The translations under genes were made by a program, and so were the position numbers. 64,000 nt of DNA from NCBI RefSeq assembly GCF_003387075.1, contig NZ_QUMQ01000001.1, forward strand, positions 5,766,001 through 5,830,000, read 5' to 3'. Below the pieces are notes generated by a model. The model was not told the origin of the DNA, made no database searches, and saw only the letters and a program-made list of their open reading frames with translations. This document shows, one piece after another, positions 22,556 through 31,955 of the stretch (its first letter is position 1; each line of letters opens with the position of its first letter). This stretch comes from Asanoa ferruginea (lineage in GTDB: Bacteria; Actinomycetota; Actinomycetes; Mycobacteriales; Micromonosporaceae).

Positions 22556-25183
22556 TCAACTCCCGCCTGCCGGCTCCCCATCTTTCGCCCGGGCGATCCC
22601 CAGTCCACCGGCGAGCGCGGCGGCCTCACGACGAGACCCGACACCGAGCTTCGCGAGTACGGCGGAGACGTGGTGCCCGACCGTCTTGGCCGACAACGAC
22701 AGCCGCGCGGCGATCTCGGCGTCGCTTAGGCCGTCGGTCAGCAGGACGAGCACCTCGACCTGGCGGCCGGTGAGGCCGGCCGGGTTGGCGGCGGTGGCCC
22801 GGATCGGCCCGCGGGGAACACGCAGGTTGCCGCGGGTCCGCAGCTCGCGCCGCAGCCGCTGACCCGTCTGGTGTGCGCCGAGCGCATCGAGCAGCCCCAG
22901 GCCCTCCAGCGCGGCTTCGTCGTCGTCACCGAGACCCAGGGCCAGAGCGCGGTGGTACGGGCAGCCGAGCGCCTGCCACGCCTCGGCGGCCGCGCCCCAG
23001 TCGCCGTTCAGCAGGAAACGGTACGGCTCCGCTACCGTGAGGCCGGCCGGCAACGACGCGAGCGCTCCCGCTCGTCGCAGCCAGAACGCCAACTCTCCGG
23101 CGAACCACGGCTGGTCGGCTTCGACGGAAAGCTCGTACACCTCGGCGGTCTGCTCGATGCCCAGGTCGGCTGCGCCGGCCAGCCAGAGGTATTCGGCGCG
23201 GGCCGCGACCGCAGGCCCCATCCACTGTAGATCTCCGGTCGCGAAGGCCCGCTCGGTGGCCTCCTCCAGCGTGGCGCCGGCGTCCGGGTCACCGCGGCGG
23301 GCCCGCAGCAGGCCCAGTGGCACCAGCGCGTCGACCATCCGCGCGCCGCCGTGGACCTGCTCGGCCAGCGCCGCGTGCGCGTCGCGCTCCGCACCGGCCC
23401 AATCACCTTTGTCCAGGCGGAAGCGGGCCCGGTGGCCGAGCAGGTGCTGGGTGTATCCGGCCAGCTCGCGAGCCTGGGTGAAGGCGAGCGCCCGCTCCAG
23501 GTCGTCGTGGGCGTGCCGATAGTCGCGCAGCTCCGCCGACGTGGTGGCCAGGTTGGTCAGGGCCCGGGCGGCATGGTCGTCCAGCCCGGACGCGAGCGCG
23601 ACCTGCACACCCTCCTCGAGGTCGGCTCGTCCCCGCTCGTCGCCGCGTTGGAGCAGGGCGGTGCCGATGTTGGTCAGGGCGTGGCTCAGCGTCTCCTGGT
23701 CGGCGAACTGCCGGGCCAGCGCGATGGCCTGGGTCGCCCACCCCGCCGCCGATTCGGTGCGGTAGGCGAGCATGTCCAACTGGGCCTGGTTGCTGTAGGC
23801 CATCGCGAGGGGCCGGCCGGGTGGCTCGTCACGCAGCACGGCGATGGCCTTGGCCGCCGCGTCTTCCGCCTCCCGCCGGTTGCCGTCCCACCAATGCAGC
23901 CGCGACAGCCAGCGCAGGCCGTCGCCGACCTTCTCCCGGTCGCCGGCCGCCTCGCGGAGGCGCAGCGCCGACCGGCGGGCCGAGACCGCCTCGGCGGACA
24001 GCCCCGACAGGTAGCACTCGACCGAATAGCCCTCCAGCAACTCCGCGGGCACCGGCGCACCGAGCCGCTCGGAATGGGTGAGCACCGCGCGGTAATGCCC
24101 GACGGCTTCCCGGTGGGCGGCGACCGCGGCCGCCTGCCGGGCCGCTTCCGGGCCGTAGCGCAGGACGGCGCCGTCGTCACCGGCCTCCCGGGCGTGGTGC
24201 ATCAGCCTGGCCACGTCGACCGGCCGGTCGAGGCCGCCCGTCAACACGGTCAGGATCCGCCTGTTGAGCTCCCGGCGGCGCAGCACGGACAGCGATCCCT
24301 CGACCGCCCGCCGCAGCAGCTCGTGGCGGTAGCCGATCGTGTCGTCGCCGACGACGAGCAGCCCGGCCGACACCGCCGCGTCGACCGCCTCGGTCGGCAC
24401 GTCGAGCGCCCGCTCCAACAGCCAGAGCTCGGTCGAGCTGGGTATGACGGCGACGAGTTGGAGGACCGCACGCGCGTCGTCGCGCAGACCGCCGACCCGC
24501 GCCAGGACCAGGTCGGCGATGGTCATCGGCACGTCGGCGTCGGCGGCGGCCAGCACCTCGGTCACCAGCAGCGGGTTTCCGCCGGTCAGCGCCAGCAGCC
24601 CGGCGGCGGGGCGGCCGGCCCGCCGGGCCAGCACCGCGACCGCCGCCTCGGACAGGGCTTCGAGCGGCAGTCGCCGCACCACGTCCGCGGGCATCCTGCC
24701 GACGACGGCACGCAGGGGATGGTCAACGGCGAGTTCGTCGTCGCGGTAGGTGACGATCAGCAGCGCGTTCGTGCTCGCGATCCGCCGGCCGAGGAACACC
24801 AGCAGGTCCAGCGTCGCCTCGTCGGCCCAATGGGCGTCTTCGACCACCACCACCTGCGGGCGATCGCCTCCGCCGAGCTCGTCGAGCACCGCCGCGAAGA
24901 GCTGTTCGCGGGAGCCGCCGGCCGTCAGCAGCGCGGCCAGCCGGCCACCCGTCTGGCGTCCGAGATCGTGCAGCGGACCCAACGCCCGGGGCGTGAGCAG
25001 CGGGTCACAGGCACCGAGCAGGAACCGCGCGTCGGCGGCGTGCCGCTCGGTGAAGCCGCGGACGAGTGTCGACTTGCCGATCCCGGCCTCGCCGGTGACC
25101 AGCACGACGCGGCCCCGCACCGCGGTCGCGGCCAGCGCCTCGTCGAGCTCGGCCAACAGGGCAGAGCGTTCGAGCAGTTCCAT
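22556..25183 (-). CDS. LuxR family ATPase regulator (LAL-type)
   Basis: About 875 residues from ATG 25183 (MELLERSALLAEL). An N-terminal AAA/STAND ATPase has Walker A GEAGIGKST (residues about 31-39) and Walker B VVVVEDAHWAD (about residue 110). A long middle region of helical repeats is TPR-like. The C-terminal LuxR helix-turn-helix (about 805-860) reads LTGRQVEVLVLLTDGLSDAEIAARL then KTVGHHVSAVLAKLGV. This is the LAL (MalT-like) architecture used for pathway-specific activation. It precedes the methyltransferase on the same strand and diverges from the AraC gene. Confidence 0.9.
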   Translation of the reverse strand: MELLERSALLAELDEALAATAVRGRVVLVTGEAGIGKSTLVRGFTERHAADARFLLGACDPLLTPRALGPLHDLGRQTGGRLAALLTAGGSREQLFAAVLDELGGGDRPQVVVVEDAHWADEATLDLLVFLGRRIASTNALLIVTYRDDELAVDHPLRAVVGRMPADVVRRLPLEALSEAAVAVLARRAGRPAAGLLALTGGNPLLVTEVLAAADADVPMTIADLVLARVGGLRDDARAVLQLVAVIPSSTELWLLERALDVPTEAVDAAVSAGLLVVGDDTIGYRHELLRRAVEGSLSVLRRRELNRRILTVLTGGLDRPVDVARLMHHAREAGDDGAVLRYGPEAARQAAAVAAHREAVGHYRAVLTHSERLGAPVPAELLEGYSVECYLSGLSAEAVSARRSALRLREAAGDREKVGDGLRWLSRLHWWDGNRREAEDAAAKAIAVLRDEPPGRPLAMAYSNQAQLDMLAYRTESAAGWATQAIALARQFADQETLSHALTNIGTALLQRGDERGRADLEEGVQVALASGLDDHAARALTNLATTSAELRDYRHAHDDLERALAFTQARELAGYTQHLLGHRARFRLDKGDWAGAERDAHAALAEQVHGGARMVDALVPLGLLRARRGDPDAGATLEEATERAFATGDLQWMGPAVAARAEYLWLAGAADLGIEQTAEVYELSVEADQPWFAGELAFWLRRAGALASLPAGLTVAEPYRFLLNGDWGAAAEAWQALGCPYHRALALGLGDDDEAALEGLGLLDALGAHQTGQRLRRELRTRGNLRVPRGPIRATAANPAGLTGRQVEVLVLLTDGLSDAEIAARLSLSAKTVGHHVSAVLAKLGVGSRREAAALAGGLGIARAKDGEPAGGS

Positions 25184-25287
25184 CACGGCGACGCTACGCG
25201 GCGCGGCCCGCAACCCGCGACGGCCCGGATGCGTCATGGAGGCATGGGGATCGATGGGAGGTCCCTCGGGGGCGAGGAGATCCAGCC

Positions 25288-26247
25288 GTGTTGGTGGCCA
25301 GGTTTGACACGACTGATGTGCCGGCGGAGCTGCGGTTCGCCGCCTGGCACGAGCTGACGTCAACTGCTCTGATCAGCACCGCCGTCGCAGCGGATCACGT
25401 CGACGACTTCGACGCGTCGATCGAGGTTGTCGACCTGGGCCGCGTTCAACTGTCCAAGATCTGCTATCCGCCGTTGCGGGTCACCCGGTCGAGCCGGCAC
25501 ATCCGCCAGTCCAATCCCGATGTTCTCTACCTGACCGTGCCCGTGCGCGGCGTGCTGACCGTCGACCACGCCGACCGTGATCCCACTGTCGGTTCGGGCG
25601 AGTTCACCATGATCGACACCTCGCTGCCGGGCGTGGTCGCCAATCGCGAGCCGGTCGAGCAGTTCATCATCCACGTCCCGCGCGCCGAGATGCCGATGCG
25701 GCCCGCCGACCTCCCGGCCCTGCTGGCGCGGCCCTTCCCGGTCGGTGAGGGGCTGGGCGGTCTGCTGCTCACGGCGGTGCGGCACATCATCGGCACGGGT
25801 GACCGCTACGCACCCGAAGACGGCGCGCGGCTGGCCTCCGTGCTCATCGACCTGGTCGCGGCGCTGCTGGCGGAGACCGTCCGCGAGGTCGCCGCCGCCC
25901 GCGACGCCCAGCAGCGGCTTCTCCAACACCGGATCCTCGACTTCATCGAACGACACCTGACGGACCCCGCGCTGTCGCCATCGGTCATCGCCGCGGCGCA
26001 CAACATCTCCCTGCGTTACCTGCATCTGCTGTTCCAGAGCCAGGCCCTGACGGCCGCCGCCTGGATCCGCCAGCGCCGGCTCGACCGGTGCCGTCGCGAC
26101 CTGCGCAACCCCGGGCTGGCGCGCCAGTCCGTCGCCGCGGTCGGCGCCCGCTGGGGCTTCACCGACGCGACCGCGTTCAGCCGGGCGTTCAAGCAGACCT
26201 TCGGGATGCCGCCCGGCGAATACCGCCAGCTTCACGTGCAGTGCTGA
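25288..26247 (+). CDS. AraC family transcriptional regulator
   Basis: 319 residues from GTG 25288 with GAGGAG about 8 bases before. The N-terminal half resembles the AraC-binding-like domain (PF14525: ELRFAAWHELTS, then HIRQSNPDVLYLTVPVRG). The C-terminal pair of helix-turn-helix motifs has SVIAAAHNISLRYLHLLFQ and RWGFTDATAFSRAFKQTFGMPPGEYRQ. It diverges from the LuxR-family gene. The target genes are unknown. Confidence 0.9.
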   Translation: MLVARFDTTDVPAELRFAAWHELTSTALISTAVAADHVDDFDASIEVVDLGRVQLSKICYPPLRVTRSSRHIRQSNPDVLYLTVPVRGVLTVDHADRDPTVGSGEFTMIDTSLPGVVANREPVEQFIIHVPRAEMPMRPADLPALLARPFPVGEGLGGLLLTAVRHIIGTGDRYAPEDGARLASVLIDLVAALLAETVREVAAARDAQQRLLQHRILDFIERHLTDPALSPSVIAAAHNISLRYLHLLFQSQALTAAAWIRQRRLDRCRRDLRNPGLARQSVAAVGARWGFTDATAFSRAFKQTFGMPPGEYRQLHVQC

Positions 26248-26250
26248 GGC

Positions 26251-26547
26251 TCAGGCGGGGTCAGGGAGGTAGCTTGACAGGGTCCTTTTGATCAGCGCGT
26301 TGAAGGCATATCCCCAGAGGCGGGTGCCGCGGAAGATGTGTGACCTCCCGGCCGCGAGGTCGACGATGGCGGGCTGCGCCATGACCGCGAAGCCACCCAG
26401 GTTGAGCCGGTGAGGGCGTTGGCTGATCGCGACGGCGCCCGCGTCGGCACTCTCCGCCACCAGGACCGGCAGCACGATCACGCCCGACTGCATGCCGCGC
26501 CACTGGCCCTTGCGCTCGACGGCCAGATAGGTGTCCGCGTCAATCAT
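26251..26547 (-). CDS. Small hypothetical protein
   Basis: 98 residues from ATG 26547, supported by an excellent GGGAGGA site 6 bases upstream. It opens MIDADTYLAVERKGQWRG and ends KRTLSSYLPDPA. No membrane segment, signal peptide or known motif is evident. It converges on the AraC gene (3-base gap) and diverges from the MBL gene at 26606. Family unknown. Confidence 0.6.
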   Translation of the reverse strand: MIDADTYLAVERKGQWRGMQSGVIVLPVLVAESADAGAVAISQRPHRLNLGGFAVMAQPAIVDLAAGRSHIFRGTRLWGYAFNALIKRTLSSYLPDPA

Positions 26548-26605
26548 CCGGGGTCCTCCCATCGATGACGCGAGGGTACGCTTCGACCGCAATGAGTGAG
26601 GTCCC

Positions 26606-27358
26606 GTGGAGATGAGCGGCTGGTATCGGCAAACGCCGGTGGGTGACAACCTGATCCGGGTGTCGGAACCACACGTCCACGCGCTGTTGGCGGCCAACCT
26701 GTGGTGGCTGCGCGGCACCGACCGCGACATCGTCATCGACAGCGGCCTGGGAGTCGTCGCCCTGCGCGACGAGATCCCGGCGATGTTCGAGCGCGACCCG
26801 ATGGTGGTGCTCACCCACTCGCACCTCGACCACGCGGGCGGGGCCCACGAGTTCCGGGAGCGGGCCGCGCACGCCACCGAGGCACCGACGCTGGCGGCCG
26901 GGCCGCCGGCAAGCCTGTACGGCGCGGAGCTTTACCAGAAAATGGGCATCCCGGACGACGAACCCGCGCCGGAGTTGTTGATCGATGAGCTGCCACACAA
27001 CGACTACGACCCGCGCGGCTATCGCGTCGAGCCGGCACCCCTGACCCGCCTGCTCGATGACCAGGACCGGATCGACCTGGGCGGCCGCACGCTCACCGTG
27101 CTGCATCTGCCCGGCCACTCGCCGGGAAGCATCGCCCTGCTGGAAGAGCACACCGGGGTGTTGTTCTCCGGCGACGTCATCTACGACGACGACGAGCTGA
27201 TCGACTTTCTCCCGGACTCCTCCATACCGTCCTACCGGCAGAGCATGAAGCTCCTCGCGGGCCTGGCCGTTTCCGTCGTGCACCCGGGGCACGACCACTC
27301 CTTCGACCAGGCCCGACTGCACCAGTTGGCCACCAACTATCTGGAGCGCACGAACTGA
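26606..27358 (+). CDS. Metallo-beta-lactamase-fold hydrolase
   Basis: 250 residues from GTG 26606; an ATG two codons in is an alternative. It has the full MBL motif set: THSHLDHAGG (HxHxDH), the distal His in LPGHSPGS, the Asp in FSGDVIYDD and the His in VHPGHDHSF. Residues between the motifs are typical of the glyoxalase II/lactonase-like branch. The substrate is unknown. A perfect 16-bp hairpin starts at its stop codon. Confidence 0.87.
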   Translation: MEMSGWYRQTPVGDNLIRVSEPHVHALLAANLWWLRGTDRDIVIDSGLGVVALRDEIPAMFERDPMVVLTHSHLDHAGGAHEFRERAAHATEAPTLAAGPPASLYGAELYQKMGIPDDEPAPELLIDELPHNDYDPRGYRVEPAPLTRLLDDQDRIDLGGRTLTVLHLPGHSPGSIALLEEHTGVLFSGDVIYDDDELIDFLPDSSIPSYRQSMKLLAGLAVSVVHPGHDHSFDQARLHQLATNYLERTN

Positions 27359-27396
27359 CCGCGCGGGCCCGGCAGGAGTCGCCGGGCCCGCGCGGT
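27358..27396. terminator. Bidirectional terminator hairpin between convergent genes
   Basis: ACCGCGCGGGCCCGGC and GCCGGGCCCGCGCGGT pair perfectly over 16 bases around a 7-base loop, between the stop codons of the MBL gene and the SGNH hydrolase gene. Confidence 0.85.
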
Positions 27397-27400
27397 CCCT

Positions 27401-30400
27401 TCACCAGCGGTAGTTGACGGTCGCCAGCAGGGCACCGACGGCGTTGGCGTAGGCGCGGTAGCCGGCGGCGTTCGGGTGGAACGATCCCGCGCCCGTGTTG
27501 CTGTCGTTGGGCTCGCTGTCGTCGTCGTCCGGGCGGAACAGGTCGCCGGCGATCCAGCCGTTGAGCCAGTTCTCGTTGCTGTCGACCGTGCCGAGCTCGT
27601 GGCTGGCGAAGTCGTCGGTCACGTCGACGCCGTAGATCCCCGGGCCGTAGTCGTCGTAGATCAGCTCGGCCGTGGCCACCCCGCTCATCTCGTTGAGCCA
27701 GTCCACCTCGTCCGCGGTGATCCCGATGGCCACGCCCGGGAACGGGTTGAGGTCGTAGGTGGTGCCGTCGCGGAACAGCTGCGGATAGCCGGCCAGCACG
27801 ATCACCGCGTTGGGTGCCCGCTCTCTGACCTCCTGGAGCACCCGGCGGACGTCGGTCTTGATGCTGCCGCGCAACCGCGTCTCCGTGGCCTCGGTCACCG
27901 GTGCGGTGTCACCGTCGAGCCGATAGCCGTCGAGGCAGTCGTGGAACGCGCAGGCCTTGACGATGTCGGCCCACCGGGTGTCGTTGGCGCCGACGGTGAG
28001 CAGCGCCAGCGTGGTGTTCTCGTCGAGGAAGCCCTGGTCGAGCTGGGCCAGCTCGCGATCGTCCATCGGCCCCGGCAACTCCATCGACGCCGCTCGCGGC
28101 GCCGGTGCGCCGGACATCGTACGCGTGGCCATGACGTTGTGGGTCCTGGCTCCGGCGCAGGCGATGTGGTGGAAGTCGACGTTCGGCTGGAACGCGTCGT
28201 CGAGGTCACCGATCGATCCGAGTCCCGGGGTGCCGGGGATCGAGACTCCGCGTGACCACGCTCCCGGGCTCCGCTTGCAGCCGTCCTTCGCCGACGAACC
28301 CGCGTATTGGTCGGAGACCCTGGCGTAGTTGCCCACGCCCTCGCCCGACGAGATCGAGTCGCCCAGCGCGACCACGAAATGCCGGGGTTCGGCGGTGAGC
28401 GGCTGCACCGCCACAGCGTCCCAGGCGATGTCCTCCAGGAAGGCACCGTCGGCCGTGACGTTGGAGAGCTGGATGCGGGCGTTGCCGTTGCCCCGGAAGT
28501 CGAAGACGCCGATGTCGAGCCACTTGTTGGCCTCCCACCGGGTCGGGATCGCGCGGTGGTGGTTGCTGGTCGCCTGTCCTGGCAGGTAGACCTTGTAGTC
28601 GGCCTGCCGGGTGTGCGCGCCGTGGTCGGGCACGTGCACGAAGACCCGGGTCCAGGCGTTCACCGGACCCACCGTCCAGGTTCCGGTGATCTTCAGCGGG
28701 GCGTTCCCGCCGTCGCCCGACATCGTGTGTGCGAACCAGAAATGCCCGCCGAACCCGCCACCGATCTGATGGAGGTCCACTTTGGAAGGATAGATAGGCT
28801 GGCCCTGCACGCCCGTCATGGAGCCGAACGTCCAGTCGAACGAGCCGGTTCTGTTGAATGTCGGTGTGCAGCCCTCCGGCCCGAGCGCGAACTCCGTGTT
28901 GATGTCGTCGACGATCTTCGAGCCCGATGGCAGGCCGTGCAGGGAGCAGGTGCCGTCGGCGTTGACCGGCGTGGCATACATGTTGTCGGCGAACGGCCGC
29001 GGCTCGACCGAGGTGTAGACCCGGCGCTCGACGCCGCACGAGATCGAGCAGTCGACCCACGTCACCGGCCCGTGCCACTTGCACATCAGGTCGTCGCGCA
29101 GGCAGGCGCCGGCGGCGGTGCCGGGGAAGTCACCGGGCACGTGCTGCGCCGCGGGGTCGCACTCGTTGACGCTCGGCGCGCAGAACGTGAACCGGCCCGG
29201 CTGCGAGAAGAACGTGCCCCGGTTGAGCGCGGGCGTGTAGGTCGGTTCCCACGACTGCGAGCCATAGTCGAACCGGCGCACCGACGTGTAGGCGAACCCG
29301 ACGACCCGCTCCGGGTAGGACCAGTGGTTGGGGTGTTTCGCGTTGTCGTAGCCGATGTCGTCGTCGACGGCCGGCTGGCCGTCGTGCGCCGGCACGTCCA
29401 GCGGCGCGGTCAGGAACATCTGACGATCCGCGGGGTAGTCCTGATTGGCGACGTTGTTAGCCCAACCCACACCCCACGGCGCGCCGCCCGACTGGGGATA
29501 GAAGCCGGTGTTGTAGGCCCAGATCGCGAACCACCAGTTCTCGATGTAGCCGGGATCGCCGTTGTTGGCCACCAGCCCGGCCGACCGCGTCTGGTTCCAC
29601 TTGTCCTGGAGGATCCGCAGCGCGGCCGAGACGTTGGTCGCGTAGTCGAGCGCGACGGCCTTCTGCTTCGTGGCGTCCCAGGTGATGCCGGCGGCGGTCG
29701 TGCCGGTGTCGGCCGCGCGCATGCCGGTCGTCACCTGTCCGACGCCGTAGCCGCAGTCGGCGTGCGACCAGTCGATGTCGCGCGGGTCGGCCTGGCCGGA
29801 GGCCTCGATGCCGTAGTAGCCCGAGGAGGTCAGCGGGTTGCCGGCCGAACCGTCGACGACGTGGAAGCTGGCCTGCCACAGGTTGGACTCCTGGGCGAGG
29901 ATGCCCAGCAGCACCTGGGCCGGCACCGAGCCGCCGCCGACCAGGGGCAGAGACGGGAAGAGCCCTTGCGGTGAGTACGCGGGCAGGCCGTTGTTGGCCC
30001 AGTTGCCCGCTCGCTGGAAGGTGAGCTGGCCGCGTACCGCCAGGTCGGCCGCCCACTCCACCTGCGCCGGTGTCGGCTGGTAGACCTGGATCTCGGGATC
30101 GTTGCGCGGCACGGCGCAGGTCCGGTCGGGATCGTAGGGGACGGTCGAATAGTCCGGTGCCGACAGCCGTGCGCCGGACCGTTCGCCGGCCGGTTGCCGC
30201 CCGGCCGGTGACAGCACCCGGCCGGCGCCGGTCACCGTGGGCTTCACCGAGAAATCCACCTTCGCGCCGCTCGCGAGCTCCGCGGAGATCTGCACGCGCT
30301 CGGCGCCCTCACCGGACTCGGCGTCCTGCCCCCGGGAGACACCGGGCGTGCCGGCAGCCGCCTCCCGTCCGGTCGCCGACCCGGTGACGACGAGCGCTCC

Positions 30401-31378
30401 GGTGGTCGAGGGCTCGCTGTCGGGCTCGGCGTCGACGGCGCGCCACCCGGACGGCAACCGCCCGGCGGTCCGCTCGCGTGCCTTCCCGCCGATCGCGTAG
30501 ACGTGGCCGCCGGCGCCCGGCCGCAGCCGGACCGTTCCGGGCGGCACTGTCGCCACGGTGCTGACCTTGCCGGCCGCGTACCGGCTGAGCTGGATGTCGT
30601 TGCCGTGTTTGACCTGGAACGCGAGCGCGCCCGTCCCGTCGGCCATCAGTCGGTGCGGGCTCCCGCTGGTGCGGGCCAATTCCGAGACGGCGCCGTTGCC
30701 CCCGATGGACACCAACGCGTCGCCCTTCACGCCCGCCAGGCCGCTCCGGTAGGGCAGCGCCGACGTCACCTGCCCCACGGCGCGGACGGCGCGCACCGTC
30801 GCCCTGGCCGCGTCGACAGTGCCGAGCCAGGTGCTGGCCGGCCCGGCGCCGGTCGCCTCGAGCCGCGACAGCACCGCCGTCTCGGACGTGCCGCAGCCGG
30901 GGTTGTAGTAGGCCAGCGAGACGCGTTCGGCCAGTTTGGTCACGGTCCCGTCGGCCAGGTCGACGACGGCGGCGAACCCGCCCGCACGCATCGACTCCTC
31001 GTGGTTGACGAACTGCCGCGGCGCGTAGACGACCACCGCGCGGCGGCCCGAACCGGTCACGCAGAGCTGGCCGATCCACTGGTCGGTCTCGAAGCCGGGC
31101 TCGGCCAGCGTCGCGACGGTGCGCCAGCGGTAGGCCTGGTTGGCGTTGGCAACGAGCACGTGCAGGCCGGTCTCGTCGCTGGAGGTCGTCACCGCCCGGT
31201 CCGGCGACCTCCGCCAGCCGGAGGCGAGCGTCTTGTCCGGGGTGGGCACGCGGTCAGGGCTGGGTTCGGCCGGGGCGGTCGCGCCGGCGTTGGGTGGCTC
31301 GGCGGCCGAGGCGGCCGGAGCCACCAGCAACGCCGCGGCGCAGAGCAGCGCGGCGGCCGCCGCCAGGGAGGTTCTCAT
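27401..31378 (-). CDS. Large exported transglycosylase-like / SGNH hydrolase multidomain protein
   Basis: 1325 residues with a Sec signal peptide (cut near ASAAEPP) and no lipobox or cell-wall anchor. A propeller-like N-terminal region spans about 50-350. A lysozyme-like/lytic transglycosylase domain spans about 450-660, with the catalytic Glu in LLGILAQESNLW and YGVGQVTTGM. A golvesin-type carbohydrate- or peptidoglycan-binding segment spans about 885-995 (WTRVFVHVPDHGAHT). A C-terminal SGNH hydrolase spans about 1000-1325, with block I ALGDSISSGEG, block II CAGARTHNV, block III VGANDTRW and the late SFHPNAAGY. This suggests attack on both the glycan and ester groups of a polymer, perhaps peptidoglycan; inferred. 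Two DUF2690-like genes lie directly upstream on the same strand. Confidence 0.82.
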   Translation of the reverse strand: MRTSLAAAAALLCAAALLVAPAASAAEPPNAGATAPAEPSPDRVPTPDKTLASGWRRSPDRAVTTSSDETGLHVLVANANQAYRWRTVATLAEPGFETDQWIGQLCVTGSGRRAVVVYAPRQFVNHEESMRAGGFAAVVDLADGTVTKLAERVSLAYYNPGCGTSETAVLSRLEATGAGPASTWLGTVDAARATVRAVRAVGQVTSALPYRSGLAGVKGDALVSIGGNGAVSELARTSGSPHRLMADGTGALAFQVKHGNDIQLSRYAAGKVSTVATVPPGTVRLRPGAGGHVYAIGGKARERTAGRLPSGWRAVDAEPDSEPSTTGALVVTGSATGREAAAGTPGVSRGQDAESGEGAERVQISAELASGAKVDFSVKPTVTGAGRVLSPAGRQPAGERSGARLSAPDYSTVPYDPDRTCAVPRNDPEIQVYQPTPAQVEWAADLAVRGQLTFQRAGNWANNGLPAYSPQGLFPSLPLVGGGSVPAQVLLGILAQESNLWQASFHVVDGSAGNPLTSSGYYGIEASGQADPRDIDWSHADCGYGVGQVTTGMRAADTGTTAAGITWDATKQKAVALDYATNVSAALRILQDKWNQTRSAGLVANNGDPGYIENWWFAIWAYNTGFYPQSGGAPWGVGWANNVANQDYPADRQMFLTAPLDVPAHDGQPAVDDDIGYDNAKHPNHWSYPERVVGFAYTSVRRFDYGSQSWEPTYTPALNRGTFFSQPGRFTFCAPSVNECDPAAQHVPGDFPGTAAGACLRDDLMCKWHGPVTWVDCSISCGVERRVYTSVEPRPFADNMYATPVNADGTCSLHGLPSGSKIVDDINTEFALGPEGCTPTFNRTGSFDWTFGSMTGVQGQPIYPSKVDLHQIGGGFGGHFWFAHTMSGDGGNAPLKITGTWTVGPVNAWTRVFVHVPDHGAHTRQADYKVYLPGQATSNHHRAIPTRWEANKWLDIGVFDFRGNGNARIQLSNVTADGAFLEDIAWDAVAVQPLTAEPRHFVVALGDSISSGEGVGNYARVSDQYAGSSAKDGCKRSPGAWSRGVSIPGTPGLGSIGDLDDAFQPNVDFHHIACAGARTHNVMATRTMSGAPAPRAASMELPGPMDDRELAQLDQGFLDENTTLALLTVGANDTRWADIVKACAFHDCLDGYRLDGDTAPVTEATETRLRGSIKTDVRRVLQEVRERAPNAVIVLAGYPQLFRDGTTYDLNPFPGVAIGITADEVDWLNEMSGVATAELIYDDYGPGIYGVDVTDDFASHELGTVDSNENWLNGWIAGDLFRPDDDDSEPNDSNTGAGSFHPNAAGYRAYANAVGALLATVNYRW

Positions 31379-31466
31379 GGACTATGCACCTCGCACAGGT
31401 TTCGGGTCAGGAAGGCGGCGGACCTGCCCGGCGCCCGGACAGGTCCGCTCGAAGGTTGACGACGTG

Positions 31467-31925
31467 CTAGAAGCGGCCGGTGCACCAGCCGAAGTCGCTG
31501 GCGTTCTTCATGCACGCCTGCACGTAGTGCCCGTAGGTGTGCATGGCGGTCCATTGGCTCTGTCCGGCGACCGTCTGCTCGACATACTTGGTCTCCACCC
31601 GCAGCAGGGTCCCGCCGCTGGCCGCGCTCCACGCCTGGAGCTTGAGGTAGTGATACTGCGGGTAGCCGGTCAGGCCGCCGGTCACCCGCGCCCACGCCGC
31701 GAAGCAGGTTGGCGAATAGCGCAATTCGACGGTGTACGGGCTTTCGGGATTGATCGCCTGGAGCGTGCGGGCGTCGGCGTTGCATCCGTTGGTCTGCGGG
31801 TCGAGGTAGTTGCACGAGGTGCCGTAGCAGCTGGCGGCCATGGCCGGGGTCGCGACCACGAGCGTCCCGGATATGCCGGCCACGAGCATCGCGAGGACAG
31901 CGACCAGTCGTCGGGTTCTGGACAT
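31467..31925 (-). CDS. DUF2690-like small exported protein (copy 2)
   Basis: 152 residues from ATG 31925, with AAGGAGGA upstream. The signal peptide ends near TPAMAASC. The mature protein has five to six Cys and the DUF2690 pattern: CNYLDPQTNGC, then VELRYSPTCFAAWARV, ending ACMKNASDFGWCTGRF. It is a close paralogue of the gene at 31956. Function is unknown. The family is secreted and actinobacterial. Confidence 0.8.
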   Translation of the reverse strand: MSRTRRLVAVLAMLVAGISGTLVVATPAMAASCYGTSCNYLDPQTNGCNADARTLQAINPESPYTVELRYSPTCFAAWARVTGGLTGYPQYHYLKLQAWSAASGGTLLRVETKYVEQTVAGQSQWTAMHTYGHYVQACMKNASDFGWCTGRF

Positions 31926-31955
31926 GTCTCCTCCTTGGATCACTGACGCGGGGTT

